Origin: Sipunculus nudus
Taxonomy: Eukaryota > Annelida > Sipuncula > Golfingiida > Sipunculidae
Direction of reading: 5' to 3'
Length of the DNA stretch: 64,000 bases
Assembly: GCA_026874595.1 (NCBI GenBank)
Contig: CM049318.1
Location: 32,272,956-32,336,955 of the forward strand
Positions within the stretch are counted from its first letter, which is position 1. Every line of letters begins with the position of its first letter. This document shows positions 1 through 14,727 of this stretch, piece after piece. A program made the position numbers and the translations under genes. The notes under the pieces are model-generated. The model made no database searches, was not told the origin of the DNA, and saw nothing but the letters and a program-made list of their open reading frames with translations.

Positions 1-1317
1 GCCTGCATTATGCGGTCCCTGCTGTTCAGGTTATTTGTCCATATTATACCAACATTTTTTACTTTATGATCTTTTGATACCAATTTACCGCCTAAGTACC
101 AAGAAATGTTAGGAACTCTGTTTTTTTTGTTTGCTTACATTATAATGAAACCTCCACATTTTACTATAGGTCCCACAAATATCTAGAAGTGCTTGGAGCA
201 CTCTCGGAGACAATGCCAGTAGACAGACATCAACCGCCTGACTGGGTGACCCACAATAGGCGTTTTTGCAACCCTGATCATGCCAAGTGCAAGCTTATTT
301 CTATTCATTTGCAGGTGCTAGTAAACACTTTAAGAACAAAAAATTGACAGATATCATAATATTTATAGAGGAAACACTATAGTTCTTTTATATTTAACAT
401 ATAACTAGTATGTGAATAGGTCTCTTCAATGTCATGTTTTCAAGCAAATGTGCATGTTACTGAAAACATCATGGAAGCAGATGCAGAACAAGCAAGGTTG
501 TAGTTAATTCATAAAAATTTGAATCTTTATGGATGTGTACCTGAATTAGGAATGTTCAAACTATATCAGCACTCGATCATCAAAAGATCTACAAACAGGA
601 TTGCCATGATGTACTAGGATAGGGGCCAGATACAAAAGCATAACCTGGGCACAGGTACCAGTGACATGGTTAAGTACAAGACTTCTAAACTGATAAGTAA
701 TATTATATTACCATTTAATTCATCTATATGCAAGTCAACAGAACCATTTAAAGTATTATGTACCTGTACCTTGAGTACATTATACACGGTCCAGATCAAT
801 ATTTTGTCATGTCCAGGTACCGGTATTTCTATACATGGAATCCAGGTTCAGGTTTTATGAACTGGGTACCTAGGTATAGGTACAAGTGCCTAGCCTCAAC
901 CCTAAAATGTATATATTGTATACATATATATATATACAGGAATTATGTTTCGCTTATATATATACAGAATAAAGTAAATCACTTGTTTAAATATTCAGAC
1001 ATGTGGGCCAGGAGACAAAAAAAAACCCCAAAAAAATCGCCTAACAAATATACCTTCTTAGTCTATCACAAATTTCAAGCTTTGCATATCCACTTCTTAT
1101 ATATAGGTATGGGATTTCTCCCACAGATAAAACAAGACTCCCATTTCAGTTTTAAGTAACAAATGCCCAATTGAGATAAAGTTGGAAACAAAGCCTTCAC
1201 CAAACATTGCGGATCTGGTAGATCTATTAGGTCATAAAATTGTGGTAAAAGAAAACATGAATTTATTGATAAATTGAAATAATTACGGATCTGGATTTAA
1301 TTCCCATGATTTTTAAT

Positions 1318-1320
<3 letters not shown>

Positions 1321-1389
<69 letters not shown>

Positions 1390-1400
1390 TATATATATAA
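1321..1400. repeat. (TA)n microsatellite
   Basis: About 80 bp of TA dinucleotides with one AA interruption. Confidence 0.97.
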
Positions 1401-1854
1401 TTTACTTGTGAACATGTTGCAATTCACTTACATCAAAATATCCTTTATAATCTGGTACTCAAAATATTTCTAACATATTATTCATTCTCATTTTAATTAC
1501 GATATCATTCTATTTTTCAATACTGTGATAGGTGTGTCCTCTAGTTCTAGCTTAATGAACTACACTGGTGAAGATCAGCTGAGCTGAGCATATTTTCACT
1601 ACGTACGTAAAAGCCTGCTTAAATCTTATGGAATCAAAACTGATCGGACCATCAAAATCCGACCAGAAAGTAGTTAGTACATCTTACAATACGTGTAAAC
1701 CAGTACAATGAAAACCTGATTCTATCTGGTGCATGATTAAGTTATATGTGATGACAGTTAACATAAAATTAGGCCTAATACCAAGTTTTAGAACGATATC
1801 GAAACTGGCCCTAAATTGTGAATGAAGCCGGCAAGCGACTGTTGTTCAGATATG

Positions 1855-1889
1855 CCAAGGCAAGCCAAGCCAAGCCAAGCCAAGCCAAG
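1855..1889. repeat. (AAGCC)n short tandem repeat
   Basis: About six uninterrupted AAGCC-type pentamers. Confidence 0.95.
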
Positions 1890-3073
1890 ACGACTGCCAC
1901 GCAAGATCTAGCGTTCTTATCTTGAGGTTCAGATAGAGCTACATGGCTGAAAATAAAGTGCTCACCTGTTCTGTGGGGTCGTATGACAAGGTTTTAACAC
2001 TTTGTTCGTTTGGTAATGAGCCGCTGTGAACAGTACGGTTTCTCTCATGAGCTCGCACGATCTGTCACGCCACCGGCAGATCGCCCCATCAAAACAACCG
2101 GTACATGTGCTGATGCGCATGCTTCCGTACACGTCACCAGCATGACCTGACGGAGACCCGTAAATTTGCATAAGCCGTGCGTGATCAAACTAGACTTATT
2201 CCCTTCTCTTTATATATCTTTCGCCTGCGTTACCTTGCAACATGCGATACCGGCAGACTTCAAAATCAGCGTGAATTCGGCGCTTTATTTAAAGAATGAC
2301 AACGGGGAATACAAAACCGTAATATAAATGTGTACGTGAACCTGTTGTTCCCTGATTTTTGTTTCAAAATGGGTTATACATTGCACGTGGGGCACATGAA
2401 CAGCCGGTATGGCTAGCGGCTGGTGTCCACGTGGGTCCTGATCGAGCTTCCGCGTCCCAGGACCAACATTGGCTTGGATAAAGACTGGTGTATATTCTAC
2501 ATAAAAAAATCTGACAGAATATTACAAGTGAAAAATAAGAGCGTGCGGCAAAAAAAAAAATTAAAACGTATTTTTTTGTTATATGGCAACAAAGTGAAAC
2601 ATTCGGTACTTTTTTATTCAACCTACTATTTTCAAATGAATAACTTCACTGATTGGTCCTTATAGGCTATTCATGATTCATGTTTCTGTAAAATTAGTAT
2701 TAATTTCTTATTTAAAATTTATGCATGCAGCCCTATATGAGATGCTGATATAGCAACCAAGCCGCGCTTGCATAATAAAGAATTAACGTTTTATATCAGA
2801 TGAGAGCGAGTAGGCCTAATGCATGAGATATCGACTATATTAAAACAAAAAACACATAAATTATGTATTATTTTATTCAATCAATATATAGAGATATTTA
2901 TACTGACACTGGAAATTTATAATTAGGTGGGACACATATGTATTGCATTTTATACATGGTATTAATATCATGAAGAATTACTGCTACTATAAAATATTTA
3001 TTGATATAATGTCACACAAAGTGTCTGTATAAGTAATATTGATCAATTACCATTCAGTTATATTTAGGGTATT

Positions 3074-3561
3074 TTAAAGGGGCCTTTTCCGATATCTAAC
3101 CTTTATCAACTAAATTTAAGGTAATCCTTTGAGCTTTTATAAAAATAGGTCTAGAAACGTGAATATCACCGCACACAGGCTGCATGCTTGTTTTGTTTAT
3201 ATCAATGTGTATATTATATGTGCGGGCCCGCCAATATAATCAAAACAAATTCAACAAGGACATCTGGCGGCAAGTCAGATAAGCCAGAGCTTTGCAAGTG
3301 GCATTTTGCAACAAGTGACCTTTCTACCTCGACCTATAGGCAACCTTCCACCTTAGGTTTCATGTTTTACCCGTTTGTCAAAATTGCTGTGTTTACAAAC
3401 ATGTTGTTGATAAAAAAAAAAAATGCATACATCCTTCACGATCGAGGACCCCATAAGAACTTCTCACAACCAAATTACCTTTAGATCATTAATATTTACA
3501 CGGAGGAAGCCAGAAGCGAAAACTTCTTTTTAAAAAGCTATAGGTGAATGGGCACCTTTAA
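3074..3561. mobile_element. MITE-like element with TTAA-ended inverted termini
   Basis: Begins TTAAAGGGGCC and ends GGCACCTTTAA, so the termini are near-perfect inverted repeats that include TTAA. Related termini occur at 13.03k, 34.14k and 41.68k. No transposase. A piggyBac-type non-autonomous origin is a guess from the TTAA. Confidence 0.6.
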
Positions 3562-5087
3562 TGGAATTTTAGAACTGCACAGTCTTGTAATTTACGTTTT
3601 CCAATCTGCAGAAATTAAGGTCTATAAGTCACTGACAACATACATATAAATACTATCACCGAATTCTGAATGTTAATATATGACATATATTAAATAGAAT
3701 TATTTAAAAAATATAACTGAATGTTTGAAAACTCATACTCAACCATGAGTGATCGATAAAGTTCGATTATATCTTCGTAGGCATAAAACTTATTTTTTTT
3801 TATAGTTGGTTGCTAGAAAAAAATCTCTGAATTTTAAAAATGCACAAATCCAGAATAACAACTGCATCATTTTTCACAAAACCCCTATATTTAAAATCAA
3901 ACAAGTTGTTTTAAATTCCCATTAGACCACATAAAGTTCGCATTATTTTAATCCTGGTACAGTGATCTTTCTGATGGTGCACATATTTGTAACAATTAAA
4001 ATTTTCATGAATTTTAAAGGATATACGTTATGTTAAGCAGTCAGTAGCAGTAAGTTGAATAATATTAAAGCACATGGCAATATCTCAAGTGATTTTTTTT
4101 CTCTATCATGTTTCTGTCTGCTCTAAGATAGACTGGCCCAGTCCATGAAATAGTTCTGACTTAATTGTTGCTTCTGATAGAGAAATCAAACGTTCCCGCG
4201 TTGTATCGCACTTAGTATCGGTACCGCCATCTTGCGGCAACTCATATAACTAATTTTCCACTATCTGACCCCCTGATTCCGAAATAAGAGCTGGCACTGA
4301 GTTAAGTCTATCGATCGGTACATGGAATCACGTTTTATCGTTAGCATTTTATTAGTAAACGCAAATACTAAAGCCCTGGCAGGGATAACTCTAAGACTGA
4401 ATTTTAAATTTTGGTTTAACAAAAACTTTAAACTTTGGAAAAGAAAGACACTTGTAGAGGAAAATAAAAAAAAGTCTTTGACCTTAATATTAAATAGGTT
4501 GATAAATACAGTATGCTAGAAATGTCTTCTTAAAACGCACTGTCCTTGAATTTATGGTAACCTGTATAACTTAATATGAATAAAATATGAATGTCGAAAA
4601 TTTATTCCAAACAAATGTATTTTTTATTACATTTTATTACAATAATTATCAACAGGATAGCTCACAAGCACTATTTTTCCATGAGGTCCTGCTCCAATTT
4701 AAAACATATGATATAACTAACATAAAGACATTTTTACATACAAGTAAATAACAAGCAAAACATAAGAAAACATTAATGATTAAACAATTGAAGATATCTG
4801 ATGACTACATAGGCTATCGGAAAAAAGCTTAATTTATCACATGCAAAATAGTATCTATATCTGAACGTACACTAATATAAATATCTCATGTAAAATCGTA
4901 CAAGGGATATATAAAAGGTTTAAAAACTTAAAAGAATTTACTTTTCCGGGATTGCGCTTTTCAACATTCTCCTGAAAGAAGGAAGTGATTTGGCTTCACT
5001 GATCTGAGTAGCGAGTCTCTACAAGTAGAATGCTCCTGAGTATAAAAATAACGTTTTATTAATTTCTGTGTTTGATTTCGGGAGTAA

Positions 5088-5294
5088 CAGGGGCGGATCC
5101 AAGATTTAGGAAAAGGAGGGGTCCAACTCGAGAGGACTAACGACAAAGCCTAAAAAGTCTGTAGGTCCGGAAAAAAAGGGGGGGGGGGGGGGGTCCAAGC
5201 CGGGAAAATTTGCCAGAAACCCTTTAAAAAAGGTTGCAGTGGTTGAAAAAGGGTGGTCCGGACCCCCTGGACCCTCCCCATGGATCCGCTTCTG
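5088..5294. mobile_element. hAT-like MITE
   Basis: Inverted ends CAGGGGCGGATCCA and, reversed, CAGAAGCGGATCCA, as in hAT-type elements. The interior is purine-rich with a G-run. No clear 8-bp target duplication was seen at the edges. Confidence 0.6.
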
Positions 5295-6048
5295 AGTTAG
5301 AAATTACCCCTAACGACACCTCTCGTTACATACCTATGACCATAATTGGTTAAATCCAGAGAGTTGATTAAAGAGGGAGGAGCTGTTCCGTTATAACATT
5401 TTAATACGAGCAGTAACAGAAAGTAACAGTAACGCGTATCCGCTGTAATCCAGCTCGTCTTTAAACCCTGAATTAAATAAAAGCGAAGGTTTCCCGCATC
5501 CTTGGATCAATCTATTATCATGTACATTGGTCAGTGTATGTACGTGTGTGTTGGAGGCATTCCTTCTACGCTTGTTATTTTTCTTTTGCCATTTTCTTTA
5601 AAATAATGATTCAAGCGTCTGTGGTTGATAATAAAGGTAAAGAGGACAAATAGCTGGATGAATAAACAGATCAATCAGTGAACATATCCTCCAGTTCTTA
5701 TCTGATTAAACCGATGATTTTTATGTAATACAGTAAATTATCTATTTCTACCCAGGTGTATATTTTCCTAGATATAAGCTGATAGGTATACCATTGTTTT
5801 TGCCAGAATTCATGTAAAAGACAAACATATCGATGAGTTCAGATCGACTGTCAGAACTCATTGTGCAACATATAAACCCTATATATGATGCATGGTGCTG
5901 TTGCATATAAACTATATTTATAATGATGCGAGTTGCTTTTAAGTATCTTTATACATTCTTCTGTGCTGTCAATGTCTTACAAAACAGCAGCTGTGTGGCC
6001 TTGGTCTTTCGGTGTTCACAACACTTTCATGAACATTATACCGGTGGC

Positions 6049-6123
6049 TTATTTAAAATTTGAATATGTGCTGAATGAAGTGATGTAATCATACGCCGCT
6101 TGATGGAGCCACTCATAATGCGC
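6049..6123 (-). CDS. Gene A exon 27: D2 C-terminal helix and stop
   Basis: 24 codons and TAA: AHYEWLHQAAYDYITSF, the last D2 helix (QYxxLYxxxxDY pattern), followed by a short tail. Acceptor ATCCAG in phase 0 with exon 26. Too short to be found as an open frame on its own. Confidence 0.9.
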   Translation of the reverse strand, partial: AHYEWLHQAAYDYITSFSTYSNFK

Positions 6124-8289
6124 CTGGATAGAAAGATAAAAACATTAACACTTTGAAGCATTTTAGTAATCCAAAGGAATCATTAGGAAGTATTCAAACA
6201 TTTTAAAATCGCTGACAATAAAATATTTAAGAACCGGTAAGAATGGTAGATTTAGTTATCTGATGTAGCTTTATGACTGAAACGTATATTGAACATTTTA
6301 CAAAAATATGATAACTGCATGATAGAATGATATCAAATCTAGTTTTGCAGTCATAACTTGTACCGCTGTATCTTCCTTTACACGCGACATAACGTATGCC
6401 AATGAAAGTTATTGGATTTGGGGATTTTACGTTTTAGAAAAATGTTGCCACGACGTTCATTCTTATGATGCAGTATATCGGTTTCGCAGTTTTGAATAAA
6501 TCATCATGGAAACCCTGAGATATGGGACTTTTGCTCTGATACCAGAAGACAGATTGGAGGATTATATTTGGGCAACCTTTGTAGCCTGTTATATGATGGC
6601 TTTATGTCATACAAGAACATATTTTTACATCAACTGCTTTTAGCAGCCACAATCCTTTCAACATTAAAGGCCCTGATCGAGATTGGGATGAAAAAAAACT
6701 GTCGACATAGTTCTACATGTACCCGGAGCCAGTATGGCGAAGATTTCAAACAAAAACCTTCGGAAAGTCCCGTAAATATTTTATTTATACTACGAGCGCT
6801 CGACGGGATGATAATTCAACACCTCTTTTTGTAAGGCAAAAAATGGTTTTTATCATGATTTCCGCTGATCATATGAAATTTCTTTTATCCAAAATGCATT
6901 ATAAAAAAGGTAAAGAAAGATCGAGCGTATGGACTGGTTTCTGAGAAAAAGTGCCTGATAACCTAGCCTTTTTGTTTAGCTTAATATCTGTAATTTTTAT
7001 TACATAACCTTGTATGGACAGGTATGCTTACTATGTTACTGATGAACAGCGGCTGACTCTTTCTGATTTGCTGGACCACGTGATATACGTCGACTTCCTG
7101 TTCCCTGTCGATCTTGTCACATATATGGCATAGCGCTATAAATAACCCGGTCTCCTCCGCACCATATCTTAAAGTATACAGACGTTAGAAAATTATACAT
7201 TTACGATATGTAACAGATTGCCACTGAGTAAAAGAGGAACATTAATAGCAAGCACTTTACAACTTAGAGTCGAAAAGAGGATCAAACAGAACCAAATTTA
7301 TTTTGAGATTATCATTCTGGATTTTCTCAAAATAGGTTTATAGTGTAAGTGAACGCTGACGAAAAAGCAATAAATTATTCACTGAGGCAGATTTCCTTAA
7401 ATATTATCGTGTATGCGTATTATTTAAAGCAGAAACTTTAAACCTAGTTCAACTACATTAATTGACTTCTATCATTGATCCCTTATTTTCAGGGCATTTC
7501 GGGATTTGGCCAGTGAAGAATCGGTTAGATCTTGGTGTCGATCTGGCACATGATCTGGTCCCAGAAACGTCATCAAGGAATATTCACAAATGTTCAGTCT
7601 CGTATGCAAGAGTGAACCTGGGAATATGGGCAGAATAAGTGCACGGCGTAGGCTTCCCGTACTTACAGACAGTGAACAATGACCGGGCCATCCTCCGACT
7701 CCTGCTGCCATTCTTTAACTTGTCCGTACAGTTCCAGTAGAGTTGCCGCTGGAGGGAGAGAACCGTGACGCCAAGACATAATCTGGAACTGTTTTACAGT
7801 TCTCTCTCTCCCCTTTAAAGTAAAAGATAACTAAATATAATAAACTTATAATGATAATGGTATAAAATGTCTTTGCTATATAATTAATGGTTTTACGATT
7901 CGACTTTTGTCAGGGCGTGTTTTTTCTAAGGGTGTGTGTGTGTGGGGGGGGGGGATGTTACTTCCGATATATTCCCATTGATTCAGAGAAATTTTACATG
8001 TTTTGCAAAAGAGCTATTGCAGCACCATCTGTCTATTCTATAATGAACTACGGGAACTATTCAAGAATAGACAATAAGCTAGTAATGGTAAATAAATAAA
8101 TTGCTCTTTGATATTTATTTAGGAATATATGATTTAAGCTAGCTTGGCGAAATATTGTTACCCTATATTCCACTTTAAGATGTCTTTTGATATGACAATT
8201 GCTCTCAGTTTGAGACACTTCCTGAACTGTAAAAGGTCCCATGTTATTTCCTTTCCAGTATGAAGGACAGTCCTGTATGAATAAACCAC

Positions 8290-8329
<40 letters not shown>

Positions 8330-8386
8330 TTAATAATAATAATAAAAACAACAACAACAATAATAATAATATTTATTATTATCATG

Positions 8387-8428
<42 letters not shown>

Positions 8429-9585
8429 TTTGTCGATAAATTATTATTATTATTTTTTTATTAAGAGGATAATAGTACCGATATTATGAAAGCAGGAACT
8501 GCAGATAAAAATTAACAATAAGGGTGCATAAGCGACCAAAAGTCTCATGTAGAACTTCCCTTTAAGAAAAATTATAAAAGGGCTGTCAGTGGAGAAGCTT
8601 TGTCATTCTTCCTGTTTCATCGTATACATTAAATTTTCGATAATTTCATAAATATTCATTGATCAATTCACATAAATGCAACGGTGCATTCCGTGGCTAA
8701 ATATATGTACATATGCCCTGGGGAATTCTTCAACAACGAAAGGTTGTCAATATCGAAGTTTCTTATAATTATCAATTGTAAATATAAAAAAACAAATTAG
8801 GTATAAATGATAACGAGCATTCAAGAATCAATATTGTTTTACCTTTTTCTCTCCTGTGTTGTTGAGAGCGATAATGGTGCTACATCGGTAATCCATCACC
8901 AGCCGCCACAAGTCTACCACAGTGGCCGGCAGGGGGCTCTGTGTGGCGATGAAGCCGTGCTCCTTCTCATAGCCCTAAGTGTCAAAAGAAACAAGTTAAT
9001 TACTATTTATTTTAAACAATAAAGTACAATCGAACCAAATTAATTTTTCGTTAGTATATCCTAAGTTTATCGGTAATCGACTGAATCGTAATTTCTTTGC
9101 CTTGCCGTCTTAATAACCCATCTTTCTTTTTATGACATACAAAATATATTTCTATTGAAACCTGACCTTGATTTTAATTTGTTTCATAAAATGAACACTG
9201 GACTGCCCTGATAATAAACTGTGGTATTACTGCAAATAATATTTCTCATACTTGGATTCGACAATGGTAACAAAGGACCAATCGATATGTATTTAAAACA
9301 GTCGAATGAAGTTTATCAAAATTGAAAGTGGCTCACATTAACAAATACTGCGTTGATATAGTCATTGTACCCTTCAACATCAGTCACCAGGGCCGGCCGG
9401 AGCTTTCTGCTCGCGATGACATCCTTATTTCGATTCTTCTTAATGTTCACTTTAGACGTTGCATCCGCCAGTAGCTGCGGTATTATAACCGGTTTTAATA
9501 TCTCCAGCATCTGAAAAAGAGTGGCTAATTAAGAAAGTTTGGAAAGTATAAAGTTTTAAAAGAAAAAGAGCATTAGAATGCAAAC

Positions 9586-9651
<66 letters not shown>

Positions 9652-12600
9652 GCTGAACTGCAACTTTCATAAATTTTCTGAGCGTGATGCTGCTACGTAA
9701 GTTCCATGTGTTATATGCGTCTTCAGTATTTCATAAGTCCAGCCAGTGGCCAGCATATACTGACAAATCTATCCCCCTCACCATATTATTTATATATGCC
9801 TAAACAGCATCAAACCACTCTTTCAGTTGATTATCTGAGCAAAACTCATAAAAATAGAATAAACACCAAAATTAATATGAAAAAGCAGTGTTTAAACAAA
9901 ACATAGAATGGCACTACTTATTGAGTTAGTGATGATAACATCCACACAGGAAACTTATATTGCGATGATATTATACATAAAAAATCATATGTTTTATCAT
10001 AGTATAGATTGTTTAAAGAAAATGTGACGCTGTTAGGAAAACGATTTTTGCATGCAGATGAAATAGTTCCGTCTATGCATGGCATATGATATGGAGCGGT
10101 ATTCTACGGTGCCAATAAGGAATGCTGAATAAAATTTCATGTTCCATACATCTTGTATTCAATAAATCAGGATGCTATTTCATATGATGGAAATATAATG
10201 AATTCATGGTTATCATTTGCATAGTAATAATGCATTGTGCAGTTGTGCCATCATTAAATAATCGCAACAGATTTAACGAACGAATCTTTTAAGTATGTGG
10301 TATTTAATTTCTTTGGAATAATATAAACAATTCAAATTAAACAGCTTAAAATTTCCAAAATTCTTTGAACCATCTCAACTGACTAGATTTAAAGTGTTTC
10401 TTTCAACGGAGATTTACATTGAACTGATAATTTCTAAATCACTCATGGAGATTTGGTGAACACAATTCCAAGGTATTAAAGAAATTTTTCCTATATAAAA
10501 TGATAGAAATCTCACACTAAATTGTTGGTTCAGTGCATCAGGTGTAACACAGGAAGTCAAGGCGTCATAACCGGAAGTCTCGTAAACAGTCTTCCCACAA
10601 TGCAGCGCCTCCAGTATACACTCGTGGATAAAAAAGTACTGGTCCTGTAGAAAACGAAATAAACCTCATTTTCATGACCGGCGTAAATAAGTAAAAGAAT
10701 AAAGTCGCATACAACTAATGAAAACGTGGTCAGAGACGTGATGTGTTGAAGTATTTCGGACATGCCCAAATTATTCGTTCGAAAACGCCAAGAAATCCGG
10801 CAATATTGTAAGATAACTCATAGAGACACGTATAGGCCTAGAAACCTAATGATACGCACAAACAGAGGGCAAAAATCACAGGAAAAATCATAACAAATAA
10901 CTGGTCATGGAATATTAAACGCAAAAACAATATCACCTAAGGTTTCACTCGAAATAGCGTAAAAAGGAAAAGGACACAGACACCCCTAAAAATGCATTTT
11001 TGTCGAGTGTTTTGAAAACGTGGCCTCCATCACGACAGGATGTACCATACTTTCATATCGAGGGGCCGTGTTAGTTGGGTATACCCTAACCCCAGACAAA
11101 GCAAAGGGTAGGCAAAGGATAATAACCCTACCAGACTCTGCACGATGTTGGTCCTGTCTTCGCGCATCATTTGGACACTCCCAAAAATGTTCACTATCCC
11201 TTCCTTGGCCGCCTGTTTCAAAAGATAATCCATGGCCAGGAATGTCCCCGTTCTTCCCACACCGGCGCTGTAATAACACAGATTAGAACTTTTTTTTATA
11301 TTTTCATTTATATCTGTATACATCTAAATTTAAAATAGACATCATTAACAGCTACATGCATGCACCATTCTTATTAAGATGTTTTCACCAGGGGAGGGGG
11401 GGGGGGGAAGGGTTCATGCCTTTATCTTTAGCATACATAGCCCACTCTGCACTCGAGGTCACTCGGGTCCGCAGGTTGATTGCGGTCTCCTCCGCTCATG
11501 CCATGGAACTACGGGTCTATGCGTCAAGGTGTCGAACATATTGAGATCAAGGTGGGGCTATTGAGACTAAACACCACAAGCACCATTACCTGCAGTGAAC
11601 GACGGTTGGCCCCTGGTCTTGTTTATACAAAGTTTGCGCCCTCTGGTGGAAATCAAGGAAAGCTGCTGGGCTCTGGGGAACACCGTGGTCCGGCCATGAT
11701 GTATACTGAATGTGGTCTAGTCTTCGTTTATTACCATCCTAAATGATTAATCGAAAATCAGATTAATACACATGTTTGCCATTGTTGGAAAAAGCTATAA
11801 CCGAACATATTTATTTAGACAGAATCAACCAATATAATAGCATGTGTTACAGTAAATAATTTTGCTTATAAAGTTAATTTAAAGGTTCACTTAGCATAAC
11901 CATATATTATTATTCAACATAACGTCCTTTTATGCAGTATCCGAATGAGAGAAGAACTTTGAAGTGATATGGGAAAAGGAACATTTGCTAAAATACTTAA
12001 GTGAATCCGTCAAATATAAGAACAGATTTGTGCAAATGTTCCTTCTACCTTCCTGTCAGGGGTATAATAATACCAAATAACAACATTATGTCCCCACCTT
12101 CCCAAGTTCTAAGTCACGAATGACGTAATGCGGCAATATCACTTCCTTCAGTTTCCTAACAGTTATATCGTTATACTTCCGTTCTTTGTCCACTTGGTCT
12201 GGCCAGTACTGACTACACTTGGACTGGAATATAAAGTGACCAGATAGAGATAGCAATATGATTAACAGATATCACATCATTAAGATAACCTGGTGTGTAT
12301 TAATTTGTATAAAACTAACCTCAATGCTCCTGACTCAGGAATAATAAAACTGGCAAAATATCATAACCAGCAAATGTTATTTTTTTCCAATTTTGACGCA
12401 AGATTTTCAAAGTTTAACAATTAATGATAAAAAGCCCTAACATATGAATAAATAAAACAATCCGTAAAATATTAAGTACTTTGATTATTAATTCGCACTG
12501 ACATGCTAGCTTTAAATGGTAAATGTAAAAAAATAGATGAAAACTGCATACAGTGAAACTCTGTAAAAAGACCACCTGTTGGACTGGCCGGAAGTTGTCT

Positions 12601-14673
12601 TATTAGACAGATCAGTTATAATCCATAAAAATACTTTCGGTTCACACGAAGGTGGTCTTAATGGAGAAGTGATCTTGTAAGTCCGCCAGTCTTTCAGACA
12701 GGTTCCACTTTACTTATTTTACATTTAACTAAATATAACGCCGTCTTTACCTTTCCCTTTTCCTCAAGATTCGTTACCATGACAACCAAGGGGACTTTTT
12801 GCTCCCAAATCATTTGTATAAAGTCAGCCTCAGTCTCGGGTGTTGGCCCTAAATTTTAAAATAAATCTGAATATAGAATTTGAGAAAATTACTTAACTGC
12901 CATACGTTCTGATATTAATGCGCATAAGGTGTCGAAATATTATGTTTTATATTTGAGTGCTTGATTATTTGAAGTATTCTCGGGGCTTCATTTAATTATG
13001 AATTTTGAAATGTGATTAAGAAATATTAAAAGGGGCCCAATAACCTATAAAGCATGTTGAATTAACACGAAAAAAAGCCTCTTCCCTATAAAATAAATCT
13101 GTACCAGCCAAAATATTGCCTTGAAACCGTTTGCTTAATCCTGTAAACAAGTTTGAAAAACAGTGGACCGGGCGCGATCCAAATGTCAACATAAAGCGCG
13201 CGAGGCCGTGTGCATCGCGGAACCACAACAAGTGTTAATCAGGAGATGCCCTGACTGACTTAGCCCAAAATTGTAATACATTTTGCCGCTTTCTGAAACA
13301 CCGTGTACACGCAGAGCCATGACAAGCCGCTAAACAGCTGCATGCGAGGTACCGAGACTGTGTGCTGGGACGGTTTTGCTTGAAAACTTGTGTATTATGC
13401 AAAACTGAACTGATAGTGTGAAAATATAGACATAACATTGCTCCTGATTATGTCCTTTAAAAGTATTTAATTATATTTAAGTATTTTATGGAAACCTAAG
13501 AATTATGACTAGTTAATTTTAAAATTGTAAAAGAAGCTTAATTTCCTTACCCTGTGACGCAATGAAGGCTTTTCGTCTTTCGTATCCCTAAAAAGAGAAA
13601 TTAAAAACTTTAAAGGGTAAAAGAAAGTAAGTAAAAAAACAGAAGGAATACAAAAATAGAAAAGTGCATGAATATATTGTTCAAAGATCATGGGTAATAT
13701 TAAATAGATCATATAAGTAGTCATTACACCTCGGACAGTGTCAGAAAGGTCTTTTCTCTGTAGTAACCGTAAAGGTGCGAAGGAGTTTGGTTGTCTGTTC
13801 TATTAGTTACAGTAAAATTAAAATTAAGTGGTTGGCGTCCATTATTCTGAGGAATCTTGTACTATGCGGCTTTTGTGATGATAGCAACCATAAAATAATC
13901 ACTGCAATAATAATTAAGAAAAAATCACATGAATGTAGCTTGCGTTGATATACTGAGCCACTGGGTCGGACCCCTCCAGCAATACACGGCTATGGTCATC
14001 TGTATGGAGGAAAATAATACCAGAAGATACTGCTTAACAAATTATGTCTTGAATGAAATGAAGACAAGTTAGCTCACCATAACAATTGAAATATGGAGAT
14101 ATATAAATGAATTATGGTGTCGTTGCTTACTAATAATGAAACTTCATATAATTTATAGAGGTAAGAAAGTAAAAAATGAAAAAGCACCGGCTTTTGCGTT
14201 TGTTAAATAGAGGCCGGAGTATATATATTGGACATCAGAAGTCATGTACCATATATCATTGTTAACAGATCAAAATAGCTTCGTTACCGTCAGTTCAGTT
14301 CTTATTTAAAAAGATTGAGAGTAAAAAGATAAGGCCGCAAAAATGTTTGGACAAATACATTACAGAATGGTAAGAATGGGCTTTAGAGCATTATTAACAG
14401 TAACATTAGTCATCAGCACTATATAAACTTAATTTCTGATTAAATGCCATTGCTTGGTTTTACCGTCACTGTGAGAAATACATACATGCGATGATGTTCT
14501 TGAACCGGTTTTTGTTTTCATTTTCAGGTCTCAGACCGATCACACAGGGTGCCGTTAGTCCAGATGGTAGCGCCTGCAGGAAACAGTATTCAAAACATAT
14601 AGATACAGACTCAAAAATTGGCTGACCATCCATCTTGCGAGTTTTTCTTAGATTAGCCAATCAGAACGCGGGA

Positions 14674-14727
<54 letters not shown>

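Larger units (their letters stand above)
1..6048. other. Intergenic left flank, no recognised gene
   Basis: No open frame here resembles a known family on either strand. It holds (TA)n, an AAGCC repeat, two MITE-like elements and a moderately GC-rich stretch at about 1960-2460 without a convincing exon. The last part is presumably the gene A 3' UTR, whose end I could not fix. Confidence 0.6.
6124..14485 (-). other. Gene A introns between exons 14 and 27
   Basis: Non-coding between the listed exons. The largest gaps (about 8.97-9.34k, 9.51-10.5k, 12.85-13.55k) hold AT-rich sequence, (TAA)n and (TA)n tracts and two MITE-like elements; no further exon is needed to complete the frame. A short plus-strand open frame at about 6506 resembles nothing and was not called. 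Confidence 0.75.

Noticed and set aside
1962-2621. Moderately GC-rich stretch with several short frames
   Set aside because: No frame resembles a known domain and no consistent splice pattern was found; possibly regulatory, but unsupported.
6506-6643. Plus-strand frame starting METLRYGTF
   Set aside because: Short, single-frame and without similarity that I recognise; it lies in a gene A intron on the opposite strand.
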